DNA of 54,824 bases from AC-32 sp035518635. Its GTDB lineage: Bacteria > Actinomycetota > Thermoleophilia > Gaiellales > Gaiellaceae. The position numbers and the translations under genes were made by a program. The notes below the pieces were generated by a model. The model saw only the letters and a program-made list of their open reading frames with translations, was not told the origin of the DNA and ran no database searches. Where the stretch lies: positions 1 through 54,824 of the forward strand of contig DATIXI010000024.1 of NCBI GenBank assembly GCA_035518635.1, read 5' to 3'. Positions within the stretch are counted from its first letter, which is position 1. Each line of letters begins with the position of its first letter. This document shows positions 37,871-48,379 of this stretch, in pieces.

Positions 37871-38889
37871 GGCGTCACCGCCTCGGCGCGGCTCTCCTTC
37901 GGCGCGCGCAGGACCTCGATCAGCTGCGCCGCGACCGAGACCGCGACCTCCTGCGGGGTGCGCGCGCCGATACGGAGGCCGATCGGGGCGTGGATGCGGG
38001 CGAGCTCCTCGTCGGAGACGCCCTCGGCGCGGAGCAGCTCCCGCCGCTGCTCGGTCGTGCGCCTGCTCCCCATCGCGCCGATGTAGCCGGCGTTCGTCTC
38101 GAGCGCGGCCTTGAGCGCCGGGATGTCGAACTTGTGGTCGTGCGTCAGCACGCAGATCGCCGTGCGCTCGTCCACCGGCGAGCGCTCGAGGAAGCGGTCC
38201 GGCCACTCGACGACGAGCTCGTCCGCTTCCGGGAAGCGCTCGGTCGTGACGAACTTCGCGCGCGCGTCGCAGACCGTGACGCGGTAGCCGAGGAAGCGCC
38301 CGATCTCCGCGACCGCGGCCGCGTGGTCGACGGCGCCGAAGACGTACATGTTCGGCCGCGGGGCGAACGAGTCCACGAAGACCTCGTCGTCGCCGACGCG
38401 GACGACTGCCGTCTCGCCTGCCGCGAGCAGCTCCTGGGCCGTGCGGCCGATCTCGTCGCCCGCCTCCTCGTCTGCGAAGACGAGCCGCTCGGCACCCGCG
38501 TTCGGCCCCGAGACGGGGACGACCCGTGCGACCGGCCGCTCCTCCTCGATCGCCTTGGCCAGCGGGTCGATCGTGGCGGGGTCCATCGCGTCGACAAAGA
38601 TGTGGACGGTACCGCCGCAGGGCAGGCCGACCTCGAAGGCCTCCTCGTCCGCGATCCCGTAGGTGCGCAGGCGGGCGCCGCCGCCCGCGAGCACCTCGCG
38701 CGCCTCCTCGAAGACCGCCGGCTCGACGCAGCCGCCTGTGACCGAGCCGGCGACGTCGCCGCTCTCCGAGACCGCGAGCATCGCGCCGGGGTCCCGTGGA
38801 GCCGAACGCTCGGTCGAGACGACCGTGGCCGTCGCCACCTTTGCACCGGACGCCTTCCAGCGGGCGAGCGTGTCGAGGATGTCTCTCAC
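37867..38889 (-). CDS. XdhC/CoxI family molybdenum-hydroxylase maturation protein
   Basis: A 340-residue XdhC-type protein with both domains: the N-terminal XdhC_CoxI module (ATATVVSTERSAPRDPGAML, GSVTGGCVEPAV) and the C-terminal Rossmann-like domain (VFGAVDHAAAVAEIGRFLGYRVTVCDAR, VLTHDHKFDIPALK, YIGAMGSRRTTEQR). XdhC proteins bind molybdenum cofactor, help sulphurate it and insert it into the apoenzyme. It is the second of two adjacent XdhC-type genes (ATGA overlap), between the form I and form II structural blocks. One chaperone per enzyme is an attractive reading. Confidence 0.92.
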   Translation of the reverse strand: MRDILDTLARWKASGAKVATATVVSTERSAPRDPGAMLAVSESGDVAGSVTGGCVEPAVFEEAREVLAGGGARLRTYGIADEEAFEVGLPCGGTVHIFVDAMDPATIDPLAKAIEEERPVARVVPVSGPNAGAERLVFADEEAGDEIGRTAQELLAAGETAVVRVGDDEVFVDSFAPRPNMYVFGAVDHAAAVAEIGRFLGYRVTVCDARAKFVTTERFPEADELVVEWPDRFLERSPVDERTAICVLTHDHKFDIPALKAALETNAGYIGAMGSRRTTEQRRELLRAEGVSDEELARIHAPIGLRIGARTPQEVAVSVAAQLIEVLRAPKESRAEAVTP

Positions 38890-39718
38890 GAGGTCGCCTC
38901 GAGGTAACGCTCGGCGCCCTCTTCGAAGCGCCGCCGACAGCCCGAGCCGCAGAAGTAGTACGTGACGCCGCCGTGAACGGCGGTCTCGGTCGCTCCCGCG
39001 ATTGTCACCGTCATGCCGCAGACAGGGTCGATCGCGACGACGGGCTCAACGAGCTGCCCGGGCGAGACCGGCTTCGTGTGCCGCCAGGCGACCAGCTCGG
39101 CGAGGATCGCGACCGCGATCTCCTCCTGGCTCGAGGGGCCGAGGTCGAGCCCGGCCGGGCAGCGGACCCGGGCGAGCGCCTCCTCGTCGAGCCCTCGCGT
39201 GCGCAGCTCCGCGAGCACGGCCGAGCCGCGCTTCGAGCTGGCCACGAGGCCGACGTAGCCGGCGCCGCCCGCCAGCGCGGCCTGGAGAGCCTCCTCGTCG
39301 CCCTGCCCCATCGAGGCGATGACGACGGCGTCGGCCTGCGACTCGAGCTGCTCCGCGACCCGCCAGCCGAGCGTCTGCGCCAGCTCGACGAGCGTCCGCG
39401 CCGCCGGGCTGTCACCGACCACCGACACGAGCGGTGTGGGCAGCCGCGGCTCCACTAGGAGCTCGATCGTCCCTTCCGACGCACAGCCGCCCTCGACCCG
39501 CACGACGCGCGACTCGCCGTCGGCGAGCGCGAGCAGCCCCTCGCGGACGACAGTCGACTCCGTGCAGGCACCGCCGACCCAGCCGTGCAACGCGCCCTCG
39601 GGCGTGACGATCGCATGGTCGCCACGGCGAGCGGAAGCGGGACGCTCGACGTCCACGACGGTCGCGAGCGCAAACGGCCTCCCTTCAGCGGTGAGCCGTC
39701 CGGCCTCGACGAGGACGT

Positions 39719-39722
<4 letters not shown>
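38886..39722 (-). CDS. XdhC/CoxF-type maturation protein fused to a YHS metal-binding domain
   Basis: A 278-residue protein. Residues 1-215 are XdhC-like (RPFALATVVDVERPASARRG, GWVGGACTES, YVGLVASSKRGSAVLAELR). Residues 231-275 form a YHS domain: DPVCGMTV with Cys235, then YYFCGSGCRRRF with Cys258 and Cys262. YHS domains occur in copper ATPases and copper- or heavy-metal-handling proteins. Directly downstream of form I coxL (ATGA overlap), it is well placed to mature the Mo-Cu site; the YHS part may bring the copper. That role is an inference. It is shorter than the second XdhC protein because the Rossmann domain is trimmed. Confidence 0.88.
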
Positions 39723-42070
<2,348 letters not shown>

Positions 42071-42071
42071 C

Positions 42072-42578
42072 TCACTCCCCTCCGAGCGCTGCGGCCGCGT
42101 GCTGGACCGCCTTGACGATGTTCTGGTAGCCGGTGCAGCGGCAGACGTTGCCGGAGAGCGCCCAGCGGATCTCCTCCTCCGACGGGCTCGGGTTTCGCTC
42201 GAGCAAGGCCGACGCCGTGAGCATCATCCCGGGCGTGCAGAACCCGCACTGGAGCCCGTGCTCCTCGTGGAACCCCACCTGGATCGGGTGCAGCCCCTCG
42301 GCGGTCGCGAGGCCCTCGACCGTCGTGACCTCGTGGCCGTCGGCCTGCACCGCGAACTGCGTGCAGGACTTGACCGGGACGCCGTCGACCAGCACCGTGC
42401 AGGCGCCGCAGCTGGTCGTGTCGCAGCCGATGTGCGTACCGGTCAGGCCGAGCGTCTCGCGGAGGAAGTGGACGAGCAGCAGTCGCGTCTCGACGATCGC
42501 AGAGCGCTCCTGCCCGTTGACCGTGACGCTGATCGGGCGGTTGATCACGCCCTCGTGGGCGGCGGTGACCTCCGTCAT
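42072..42578 (-). CDS. coxS: CO dehydrogenase iron-sulphur small subunit CoxS
   Basis: A 168-residue subunit with two [2Fe-2S] clusters: Cys52, Cys57, Cys60 and Cys72 (CDTTSCGACTV), then Cys111, Cys114, Cys146 and Cys148 (QCGFCTPGM, CRCTGY). It carries electrons from the Mo-Cu centre in CoxL to FAD in CoxM. The ATG overlaps the coxM stop (ATGA), so the medium and small chains are made in step. It keeps an N-terminal extension of about 15 residues compared with the form II small subunit. Confidence 0.97.
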   Translation of the reverse strand: MTEVTAAHEGVINRPISVTVNGQERSAIVETRLLLVHFLRETLGLTGTHIGCDTTSCGACTVLVDGVPVKSCTQFAVQADGHEVTTVEGLATAEGLHPIQVGFHEEHGLQCGFCTPGMMLTASALLERNPSPSEEEIRWALSGNVCRCTGYQNIVKAVQHAAAALGGE

Positions 42579-43441
42579 TTGCTTCCTCCTTCGGCCGCGG
42601 CCCGGAGGCCTCGCTCGGTGAACACACGGACGACATTCCGCTTGTACTCCTCGGTGCCGCGCAGGTCGGTGTGCGGCTGGGCGGCCTCGGCCGCGAGGCG
42701 CGCGGCCTCGCCGATCGCCTCGTCGTCGAGCGCCTTTCCCGCGAGCGCCTCCTCGGCGGCGGTTGCCGCGAGGTTCGTCGGGCCGACGCCCGTCAACGCG
42801 ATCCCGGCGCGCCCGACCGAGCCGTTCGAGAACGAGACGTGGACGGCGACGCCAACCGTGGCGAAATCGCCCACCTTCCGCTCGAGCTTGAGGTAGGTGC
42901 CGCCCGCCCTCGGGCCCGGATCCGGGACCCGGATCTCGGTCAGGATCTCCGAGGGCCGGAGCTTCGTGGTGAACGGCCCGTCGAAGAACTCGGCGACCGG
43001 GATCGTGCGGTCGCCGTCCGGGCCGTGCGCGACGACCTCGGCGCCCACCGCGAGCATGACCGAGCCCCAGTCGCCCTGGGGATCGGCGTGCGCGAGCGAG
43101 CCGCCAACCGTGCCGCGGTTGCGAACGATCGGATCGGAGATCTGCGGTGCCGCGTCGCCGAGCGCGCCGAAGCGCCCTTGCAGGAGCTCGGATCCCTCGC
43201 AGGCCGAGTGCCTGACCAGCGCGCCGATCCTGAGCCCGCCGCCCTCCTCGGAGAGCCTGTCGAGCCCCTTGATGCCGTTGACGTCGACGAGCGCCCGTGG
43301 CGAGGCGAAGCGAAGCTTCATCAGCGGGATCAGGCTCTGCCCGCCGGCGAGGACCTTGGCCTCGTCCCCGAAGCGTTCGAGGATCTCGCCCGCCTCCTCG
43401 AGCGTCGTCGGTACGAAGTACTCGAAGCTGGCGGGGTACAT
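42575..43441 (-). CDS. coxM: CO dehydrogenase FAD subunit CoxM
   Basis: A 288-residue flavoprotein subunit. FAD-binding motifs AGGQSLIPLMKLR (32-44) and TVGGSLAHADPQGD (111-124) are intact. It hands electrons from CO oxidation to the membrane quinone pool. It is the first gene of the 15-gene run; the ATG has an excellent AAGGAGG ribosome site, and a candidate -10 (TATCCT) lies about 45 bp upstream in the gap shared with coxD. Gene order coxM-coxS-coxL is the hallmark of form I operons. Confidence 0.96.
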   Translation of the reverse strand: MYPASFEYFVPTTLEEAGEILERFGDEAKVLAGGQSLIPLMKLRFASPRALVDVNGIKGLDRLSEEGGGLRIGALVRHSACEGSELLQGRFGALGDAAPQISDPIVRNRGTVGGSLAHADPQGDWGSVMLAVGAEVVAHGPDGDRTIPVAEFFDGPFTTKLRPSEILTEIRVPDPGPRAGGTYLKLERKVGDFATVGVAVHVSFSNGSVGRAGIALTGVGPTNLAATAAEEALAGKALDDEAIGEAARLAAEAAQPHTDLRGTEEYKRNVVRVFTERGLRAAAEGGSK

Positions 43442-43484
43442 CAGGCCACCTCCTTGGTCCGCCCCAACCCAGGTTGCGATGTCG

Positions 43485-43533
43485 AGGATACGCCCCCGCA
43501 GGGGTCCTCCGCAGGGTCGTCGTTCCCTACGAT
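43485..43533. promoter_or_regulatory. Divergent coxM/coxD promoter region with direct repeats
   Basis: The 99-bp gap between coxM and coxD holds candidate -10 boxes for both directions: TATCCT on the minus strand (43485-43490) and TACGAT on the plus strand (43528-43533), 7 nt before the coxD ATG. Between them the octamer CCGCAGGG occurs twice (43496-43503 and 43509-43516) 13 bp apart, a plausible binding site for a regulator acting on both promoters. Confidence 0.45.
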
Positions 43534-43540
43534 GTCGTAC

Positions 43541-44407
43541 ATGCGCCCGGATTCCGTCGACAGCCTCGAGCGCGCGCTCGCGGACGAGTCGTACCTCCCC
43601 GACCGCGGGCTCGCGACGGCGATCTACCTCTCGCTCACGATGGGCCGCCCGCTCCTGCTCGAGGGCGAGGCGGGCGTCGGGAAGACCGAAGTCGGCAAGA
43701 CGCTGGCCCGCATCCTCGACGCGGAGCTGATCAGGCTCCAGTGCTACGAGGGAATCGACGCGGCCCAGGCGCTCTACGAATGGGACTACTCGCGCCAGCT
43801 CCTCTACGCCCGCGCGTTGCAGGTAGGCGAGCTCGACCCACAGGAGCGCGTGGCCGAGCTCTACGGGCCTGACTTCCTGCTCGAGCGCCCGCTGCTGCAG
43901 GCGATCCGCAGCGGACCGGGAGCCGTGCTCCTGATCGACGAGCTCGACCGCGCGGACGACGAGTTCGAGGCGTTCCTGCTCGAGGTGCTCTCGGAGTACG
44001 CGGTCACCGTCCCCGAGCTGGGGACGATCTCGGCCGCTGAGCCGCCGGCCGTCGTCGTCACCTCGAACAGGACGCGCGAGCTCCACGACGCGCTCAAGCG
44101 GCGCTGCCTCTACCACTGGATCGACTTCCCGGACCTCGAGCGCGAGGTGGAGATCGTCCGCCTGCGCGTGCCGGACGTCTCGGAGCAGCTCGCCCGGTCC
44201 GTGGCGGAGACCGTCGGCCGGCTGCGCGAGCTCGACCTGATCAAGCTGCCGGGCGTCGCCGAGGCGATCGACTGGGCGCAGGCGCTCTCGCTGCTCGGCG
44301 CCTCGTCCGCCGAGGGCGCGCCCGCACGCGACACGATCGGGTGGGCGGTCAAGAACCGCGACGACCTGCGCCGGGTCGAGGCCGAGCTGCCCGAGCTCGC
44401 CCCGTGA
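43541..44407 (+). CDS. coxD: MoxR-type AAA+ ATPase CoxD
   Basis: A 288-residue AAA+ ATPase of the MoxR group. Walker A is GEAGVGKT at 42-49, Walker B is VLLIDELDRAD around 135, and VVTSNRTRELHDALKRRC holds the sensor-1 and arginine-finger region. In Oligotropha, CoxD acts with CoxE to finish the copper-sulphur part of the CO dehydrogenase active site. No Shine-Dalgarno precedes either in-frame ATG (43532 or 43541). I use 43541 because TACGAT sits 7 nt upstream, giving a leaderless start. It is divergent from coxMSL, whereas CoxD is usually encoded downstream of coxL. Confidence 0.93.
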   Translation: MRPDSVDSLERALADESYLPDRGLATAIYLSLTMGRPLLLEGEAGVGKTEVGKTLARILDAELIRLQCYEGIDAAQALYEWDYSRQLLYARALQVGELDPQERVAELYGPDFLLERPLLQAIRSGPGAVLLIDELDRADDEFEAFLLEVLSEYAVTVPELGTISAAEPPAVVVTSNRTRELHDALKRRCLYHWIDFPDLEREVEIVRLRVPDVSEQLARSVAETVGRLRELDLIKLPGVAEAIDWAQALSLLGASSAEGAPARDTIGWAVKNRDDLRRVEAELPELAP

Positions 44408-45474
44408 GCCGACGCTCGCGTCGTCCCCCTCAGGCCGTGAGTGACGCGGCCGAGACGCTGACCCTCTTCGGCCGGACTCTCCGCGACGAGGGGCTGCCCG
44501 TGGGCACCGGCCGGATCGCCGACTTCTGCCGAGCGGCCGCCGCGCTCTCGCCGGACGACCTCTACTGGGCCGGCCGCGCCACGTTGCTCGGCCGTCCTCA
44601 GGACGTGCCGGTCTACGACCGCGTCTTCGCGACGTTCTTCGGCGAGGTGGAACCGGACACCCGTACGCTGGTCCGCGTCACGGCCCCCGCGCAGGAGGTC
44701 GACCTCGGGCTCGCGAGCCCCGTCGAGCTGCTCCGGGAGAAGAGCTTCGCGCAGTGCTCGCCGGAGGAGCTCGCCCAGCTCGCGGCTCTGATGGGCGAGG
44801 TGCCGTTCAGGCTTCCGCCGCGCAGGGCCCGCCGCACGCAGGCGTCGCGGCGCGGCGATCCCGACCTGCGCCGGACCCTGCGGCGCTCGTTCCGGACGGG
44901 CGGCGAGCCGGTCGAGCGCGCCTGGCGGACGCGGCGACGGCGGCCCCGACGGCTGATCCTGATCCTGGACGTGTCCGGCTCGATGGCCGACTACTCGCGC
45001 GCGCTGCTGATGTTCTCGCACGCCGTGCTGCGCAGCGACCGGCGCTTCGAGGCGTTCTGCTTCGGGACGCGCCTGACCAGGCTCACGAGGGCGCTCGCGA
45101 CCGCGGACCTCGACGAGGCGCTGAGCCGGGCCGCCGCCGAGGTCGTCGACTGGAACGGGGGCACGAGGATCGGCGACTCGCTCAAGCGGTTCCTCGACGA
45201 GTACGGCCACCGCGGCCTCGCCCGCGGCGCGAATGTCGTGATCCTCTCGGACGGGCTCGAGGTCGGCGATCCCGACCTCCTGGCCGAGCAGATGGCGCGC
45301 CTGTCGCGCCTCGCCCACGAGGTGTTCTGGCTGAACCCGCTCAAGGAGGACCCGGCCTACGCGCCGCTCGCACGCGGCATGCAGGCGGCGCTCCCGTACG
45401 TGGACGTCTTCGCGAGCGGGCACAACCTCGCGAGCCTCGAGGCGGTCGCGACGGCGCTCTCCCGCCCGCAGTAG
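44404..45474 (+). CDS. coxE: CoxE, von Willebrand factor A domain protein
   Basis: A 356-residue protein. The first 180 residues are the helical, basic CoxE-specific region. The VWA domain follows with the MIDAS motif LDVSGSM (Asp189, Ser191, Ser193), VDWNGGTRIGDSLKRFL and VVILSDGLEVGD. CoxE partners the AAA+ protein CoxD in active-site maturation. The GTG start overlaps the coxD stop (GTGA), so the two are coupled. Its TAG stop forms part of a candidate -10 box (TAGCCT) for the next gene. Confidence 0.93.
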   Translation: MSRRSRRPPQAVSDAAETLTLFGRTLRDEGLPVGTGRIADFCRAAAALSPDDLYWAGRATLLGRPQDVPVYDRVFATFFGEVEPDTRTLVRVTAPAQEVDLGLASPVELLREKSFAQCSPEELAQLAALMGEVPFRLPPRRARRTQASRRGDPDLRRTLRRSFRTGGEPVERAWRTRRRRPRRLILILDVSGSMADYSRALLMFSHAVLRSDRRFEAFCFGTRLTRLTRALATADLDEALSRAAAEVVDWNGGTRIGDSLKRFLDEYGHRGLARGANVVILSDGLEVGDPDLLAEQMARLSRLAHEVFWLNPLKEDPAYAPLARGMQAALPYVDVFASGHNLASLEAVATALSRPQ

Positions 45475-45477
45475 CCT
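45472..45477 (+). promoter_or_regulatory. Candidate -10 box of a leaderless promoter
   Basis: TAGCCT, which includes the coxE stop codon, stands 6 nt before the GTG of the aldo/keto reductase gene. The same hexamer at the same distance precedes the GltD-like gene (15574). Confidence 0.4.
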
Positions 45478-45483
45478 CACCTC

Positions 45484-46449
45484 GTGGAGGTCAGGCGACT
45501 CGGACGAAGCGGGCTCGAGGTCTCTCGGATCGGTCTCGGCTGCGGGAACTTCGGCGGCATCGGCTCCGCGCCGGAGCTCTTCGGCGGCGGCGAGAGCGAG
45601 GGGGAGGCGTTCGCGCTCATGGACGCGGCCTTCGAGGCGGGGGTCCGCTTCCTCGACACCGCCGCGTCGTACGGCGGCGGCCGCAGCGAGACCTGGGTCG
45701 GCCGCTGGCGGGCCGAGCGGGGTGCCGATGTGCTCCTGAGCACAAAGGTCTACTGGTCGGTCACGGGCGACCCGGACGACCACGGCCTCTCGCGCGAGCG
45801 GATCCTGCGCGAGGCCGAGAGAAGCCTCTCCCGGCTCGGGACCGAGCGGATCGACATGTACCTGACGCACGAGCCCGACCCGGAGACGCCGATCGAGGAA
45901 ACCCTGCGCGCGCTCGACGAGCTCGTCCGCTCGGGGAAGGTCAGGGCGATCGGCGGCAGCAACCTCGACGGCGCCCAGCTCGAGGAGGCGCTCGAGACGA
46001 GCGAGCGGCTCGGACTGGCCCGCTTCGAATGGGTGCAGAACGAGTACAGCCTGCTGCAGCGCGGGCCGGAAGCCGACGTGCTGCCGATCTGCGAGCGAGA
46101 GGGGCTCGGGTTCACGCCGTTCAGCCCGCTCGGCGGCGGCTGGCTGACCGGGAAATACCGACGCGGCGAGCCGTACCCCGAGGACTCGCGGATGACGCTC
46201 CGCCCCGGGCCCTACACGGAGCTCTCTAACGACCGGACGTTCGACGCGCTCGAGGCGTTCGAGTCGGCCGCGGCCGATCGCGGCGTGACGCCGGCCACCC
46301 TCGCGACCGCCTGGGTGCTGAGCCTTCCGCAGGTGACGGCGGTCGTCGTCGGCCCGCGCCGCCCCGAACATCTGGAGCAGGCGCTCGCGGCGCTGGAGCT
46401 GCCGCTCTCCCTGCAGGAGCGCGACGAGTTGGCCAAGCTGTTTGCCTGA
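45484..46449 (+). CDS. Aldo/keto reductase
   Basis: A 321-residue NADPH-dependent oxidoreductase with a TIM barrel. Catalytic-tetrad residues are visible in FLDTAASYGGG (Asp and Tyr), LLSTKVY (Lys) and MYLTHEPDP (His). The cofactor end has FTPFSPLGGGWLTGKY and AWVLSLPQVTAVVVGPRRPEHL. It reduces an aldehyde or ketone; the substrate is unknown. The GTG start is 9 bp after coxE. It begins a run with an ornithine-cyclodeaminase-like gene and a PLP dehydratase, all overlapping, which looks like amino-acid-related metabolism rather than CO oxidation. Confidence 0.9.
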   Translation: MEVRRLGRSGLEVSRIGLGCGNFGGIGSAPELFGGGESEGEAFALMDAAFEAGVRFLDTAASYGGGRSETWVGRWRAERGADVLLSTKVYWSVTGDPDDHGLSRERILREAERSLSRLGTERIDMYLTHEPDPETPIEETLRALDELVRSGKVRAIGGSNLDGAQLEEALETSERLGLARFEWVQNEYSLLQRGPEADVLPICEREGLGFTPFSPLGGGWLTGKYRRGEPYPEDSRMTLRPGPYTELSNDRTFDALEAFESAAADRGVTPATLATAWVLSLPQVTAVVVGPRRPEHLEQALAALELPLSLQERDELAKLFA

Positions 46450-47420
46450 TGGACGACCTTCTCGTCCTCTCCCACGACGACGTCCATCGGCTGCTCCCCA
46501 TGGGCGAGTGCATCGAGCTGATGGAGGAGACGCTGTCCGATCTCGCGCGCGGCCGGATGTGGCTGCCGCTGCGCTCCGCCATCCGCCCGCCCGGGGAGGA
46601 GAGCCTGATCGGCCTGATGCCGGCCCACCGCTCCGAGCCCCACCGCGCCTATGGCCTGAAGGCGGTCTGCATCTTCCCCGGGAACCCCGCCAAGGGACTC
46701 GACGCCCACCAGGGCGGCGTGCTGCTGTTCGACGGCGAGACGGGACAGCTGCGCGCGCTGCTCGACGGCTCGGCCGTGACCGCGATCCGCACCGCGGCCG
46801 TGTCGGCCGTCGCGACCCGGGCGCTGGCGCGGGCAGACGCGCGGGAGCTCGCGATCCTCGGCGCTGGCGTCCAGGCGCGCTCGCACCTCGAGGCGATGGG
46901 CGAGCTCGGGCGATTCGAGCACGCACGCGTGTGGAGCCGCCGACCCGAGGCGGTGGAGGACCTCGTCGCCGAGGCACAGGTCCCGTTCCCGCTCGGGGCG
47001 GCGGCCAGCGCCGAGGAGGCGCTGCGCGGCGCGGACGTGGTCGTGACCGCCACCGCCGCCCGGGAGCCCATCGTCTCGCGCGACTGGCTCGCGCCCGGGA
47101 CTCACGTCAACGCCGTGGGCTCGTCGATCTCTTCGACACGCGAGCTCGACACGGAGACGATGGAGACCGCGGCCCTCTTTGCCGACGCGCGCGAGTCGAT
47201 GGTGAACGAGTCCGGCGACTACCTGATGGCCGGGCTCGGCCCCGAGCACATCCGCGCGGAGCTCGGCGAGGTGCTGATCGGCGCGCAGGACGGGCGCCGC
47301 TCGGACGGCGAGCTGACCGTCTTCAAGTCACTCGGCCTCGGGGTCGAGGACCTGGCCGCAGCGGAGCACGTGTACGCCCGCGCACAGGCCGAGGGCGTCG
47401 GGGCCTCGGTGCCGTTCTGA
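46449..47420 (+). CDS. Ornithine cyclodeaminase/mu-crystallin family protein
   Basis: A 323-residue NAD(P)-binding enzyme. The N-terminal domain has GEESLIGLMPAHR and YGLKAVCIFPGNPAKGLDAHQGGVLLFD, with the family's conserved Arg/Lys and Asp positions. The Rossmann motif is LAILGAGVQARSHLEAM, followed by VNAVGSS and DGRRSDGELTVFKSLG. Members include ornithine cyclodeaminase, alanine dehydrogenase and ketimine reductases; substrate cannot be fixed. The ATG overlaps the reductase stop (TGATG), and its own stop overlaps the next gene (CTGA). Confidence 0.9.
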   Translation: MDDLLVLSHDDVHRLLPMGECIELMEETLSDLARGRMWLPLRSAIRPPGEESLIGLMPAHRSEPHRAYGLKAVCIFPGNPAKGLDAHQGGVLLFDGETGQLRALLDGSAVTAIRTAAVSAVATRALARADARELAILGAGVQARSHLEAMGELGRFEHARVWSRRPEAVEDLVAEAQVPFPLGAAASAEEALRGADVVVTATAAREPIVSRDWLAPGTHVNAVGSSISSTRELDTETMETAALFADARESMVNESGDYLMAGLGPEHIRAELGEVLIGAQDGRRSDGELTVFKSLGLGVEDLAAAEHVYARAQAEGVGASVPF

Positions 47421-48358
47421 TCCCGCTCGGCGAGATCCGCGCAGCGCGCGAGCGACTGGCCGACCGGATCGTCCGCACCCCGCTGGTGCGACTCCAGCAC
47501 CCGGGCGAGATCTACCTCAAGCTCGAGAACCTTCAGCCGATCGGCTCGTTCAAGGTCCGCGGAGCGCTGAACGCGGTCCTCCAGATCCCACCGGCCGAGC
47601 TGGAGGCCGGCGTCGTGACTGCGAGCGCCGGGAACATGGGTCAGGGCGTCGCCTGGGCGGCGCGGGAGCTGGAAATCCCGTGCACCGTGGTCGTCCCCGA
47701 CCACGCGCCCGAGACGAAGCTCGCGGCGATCGAGCGGCTCGGCGGCCGGACGGTCAAGGTGACCCACGAGCGCTGGTGGGAGGCGATCGTGACCTCGAGC
47801 TACCCCGAGGCCGAGGGCGTCTTCGTCCACCCGGTCCAGGACGAGCGCGTGATGGCGGGCAACGGGACGATCGGGCTCGAGCTGCTGGAGGACCTGCCCG
47901 ACCCGGACGTCGTGCTCGTGCCGTTCGGCGGCGGCGGGCTCAGCACCGGGATCGCGAGCGCGGTCAAGCAGCTGAGGCCGGAGACGCGGGTCTACGCCGT
48001 CGAGCCGGAGACCGGTGCTCCGCTGACCGCATCGTTCGCGGCCGGCGAGCCACGGACCGTCGACTACCGGCCGTCGTTCGTGGACGGATCCGGCGCGCCG
48101 GGCGTGCTGCCCGAGATGTGGCCCCGGGCGCGTGAGGCGCTCGACGGCGCGCTGGCCGCGTCCATCGACGACACGGCGGCGGCCGTGCGGCTCCTCGCCG
48201 AGCGGGCGCGAGTCGTCGCGGAGGGGGCGGGGGCGCTCGCGCTTGCCGCTGCCCTCGCGGGCGAGGGCGGGCCCGGGAAGATCGTCTGCATCGTCTCCGG
48301 CGGGAACATCGACTCCTCGAAGCTGGCGACGATCCTTGCAGGCGAAACGCCGCAGTAG
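47417..48358 (+). CDS. PLP-dependent threonine/serine (hydroxy-amino acid) dehydratase, CTG start inferred
   Basis: A 313-residue fold-type II PLP enzyme. The cofactor lysine is in PIGSFKVRGALNAV (Lys of SFK); the phosphate-binding glycine loop is VPFGGGGLSTG, and ASAGNMGQGVAWAA contacts the substrate. It deaminates threonine, serine or a hydroxyaspartate to a 2-oxoacid. There is no C-terminal ACT domain, so it is not the regulated biosynthetic IlvA type. The start is CTG, lying in the CTGA shared with the upstream stop; it yields IPLGEIRAARERL, where homologues begin. No ATG/GTG/TTG fits. Confidence 0.9.
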   Translation: MIPLGEIRAARERLADRIVRTPLVRLQHPGEIYLKLENLQPIGSFKVRGALNAVLQIPPAELEAGVVTASAGNMGQGVAWAARELEIPCTVVVPDHAPETKLAAIERLGGRTVKVTHERWWEAIVTSSYPEAEGVFVHPVQDERVMAGNGTIGLELLEDLPDPDVVLVPFGGGGLSTGIASAVKQLRPETRVYAVEPETGAPLTASFAAGEPRTVDYRPSFVDGSGAPGVLPEMWPRAREALDGALAASIDDTAAAVRLLAERARVVAEGAGALALAAALAGEGGPGKIVCIVSGGNIDSSKLATILAGETPQ

Positions 48359-48367
48359 ACGGCCGCA

Positions 48368-48373
48368 TAGAAT
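48368..48373 (+). promoter_or_regulatory. Candidate -10 box of a leaderless promoter
   Basis: TAGAAT, five of six matches to TATAAT, lies 6 nt before the ATG of the bicupin gene in a GC-rich gap. It is the best example of this spacing in the window. Confidence 0.5.
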
Positions 48374-48379
48374 GCCCGG

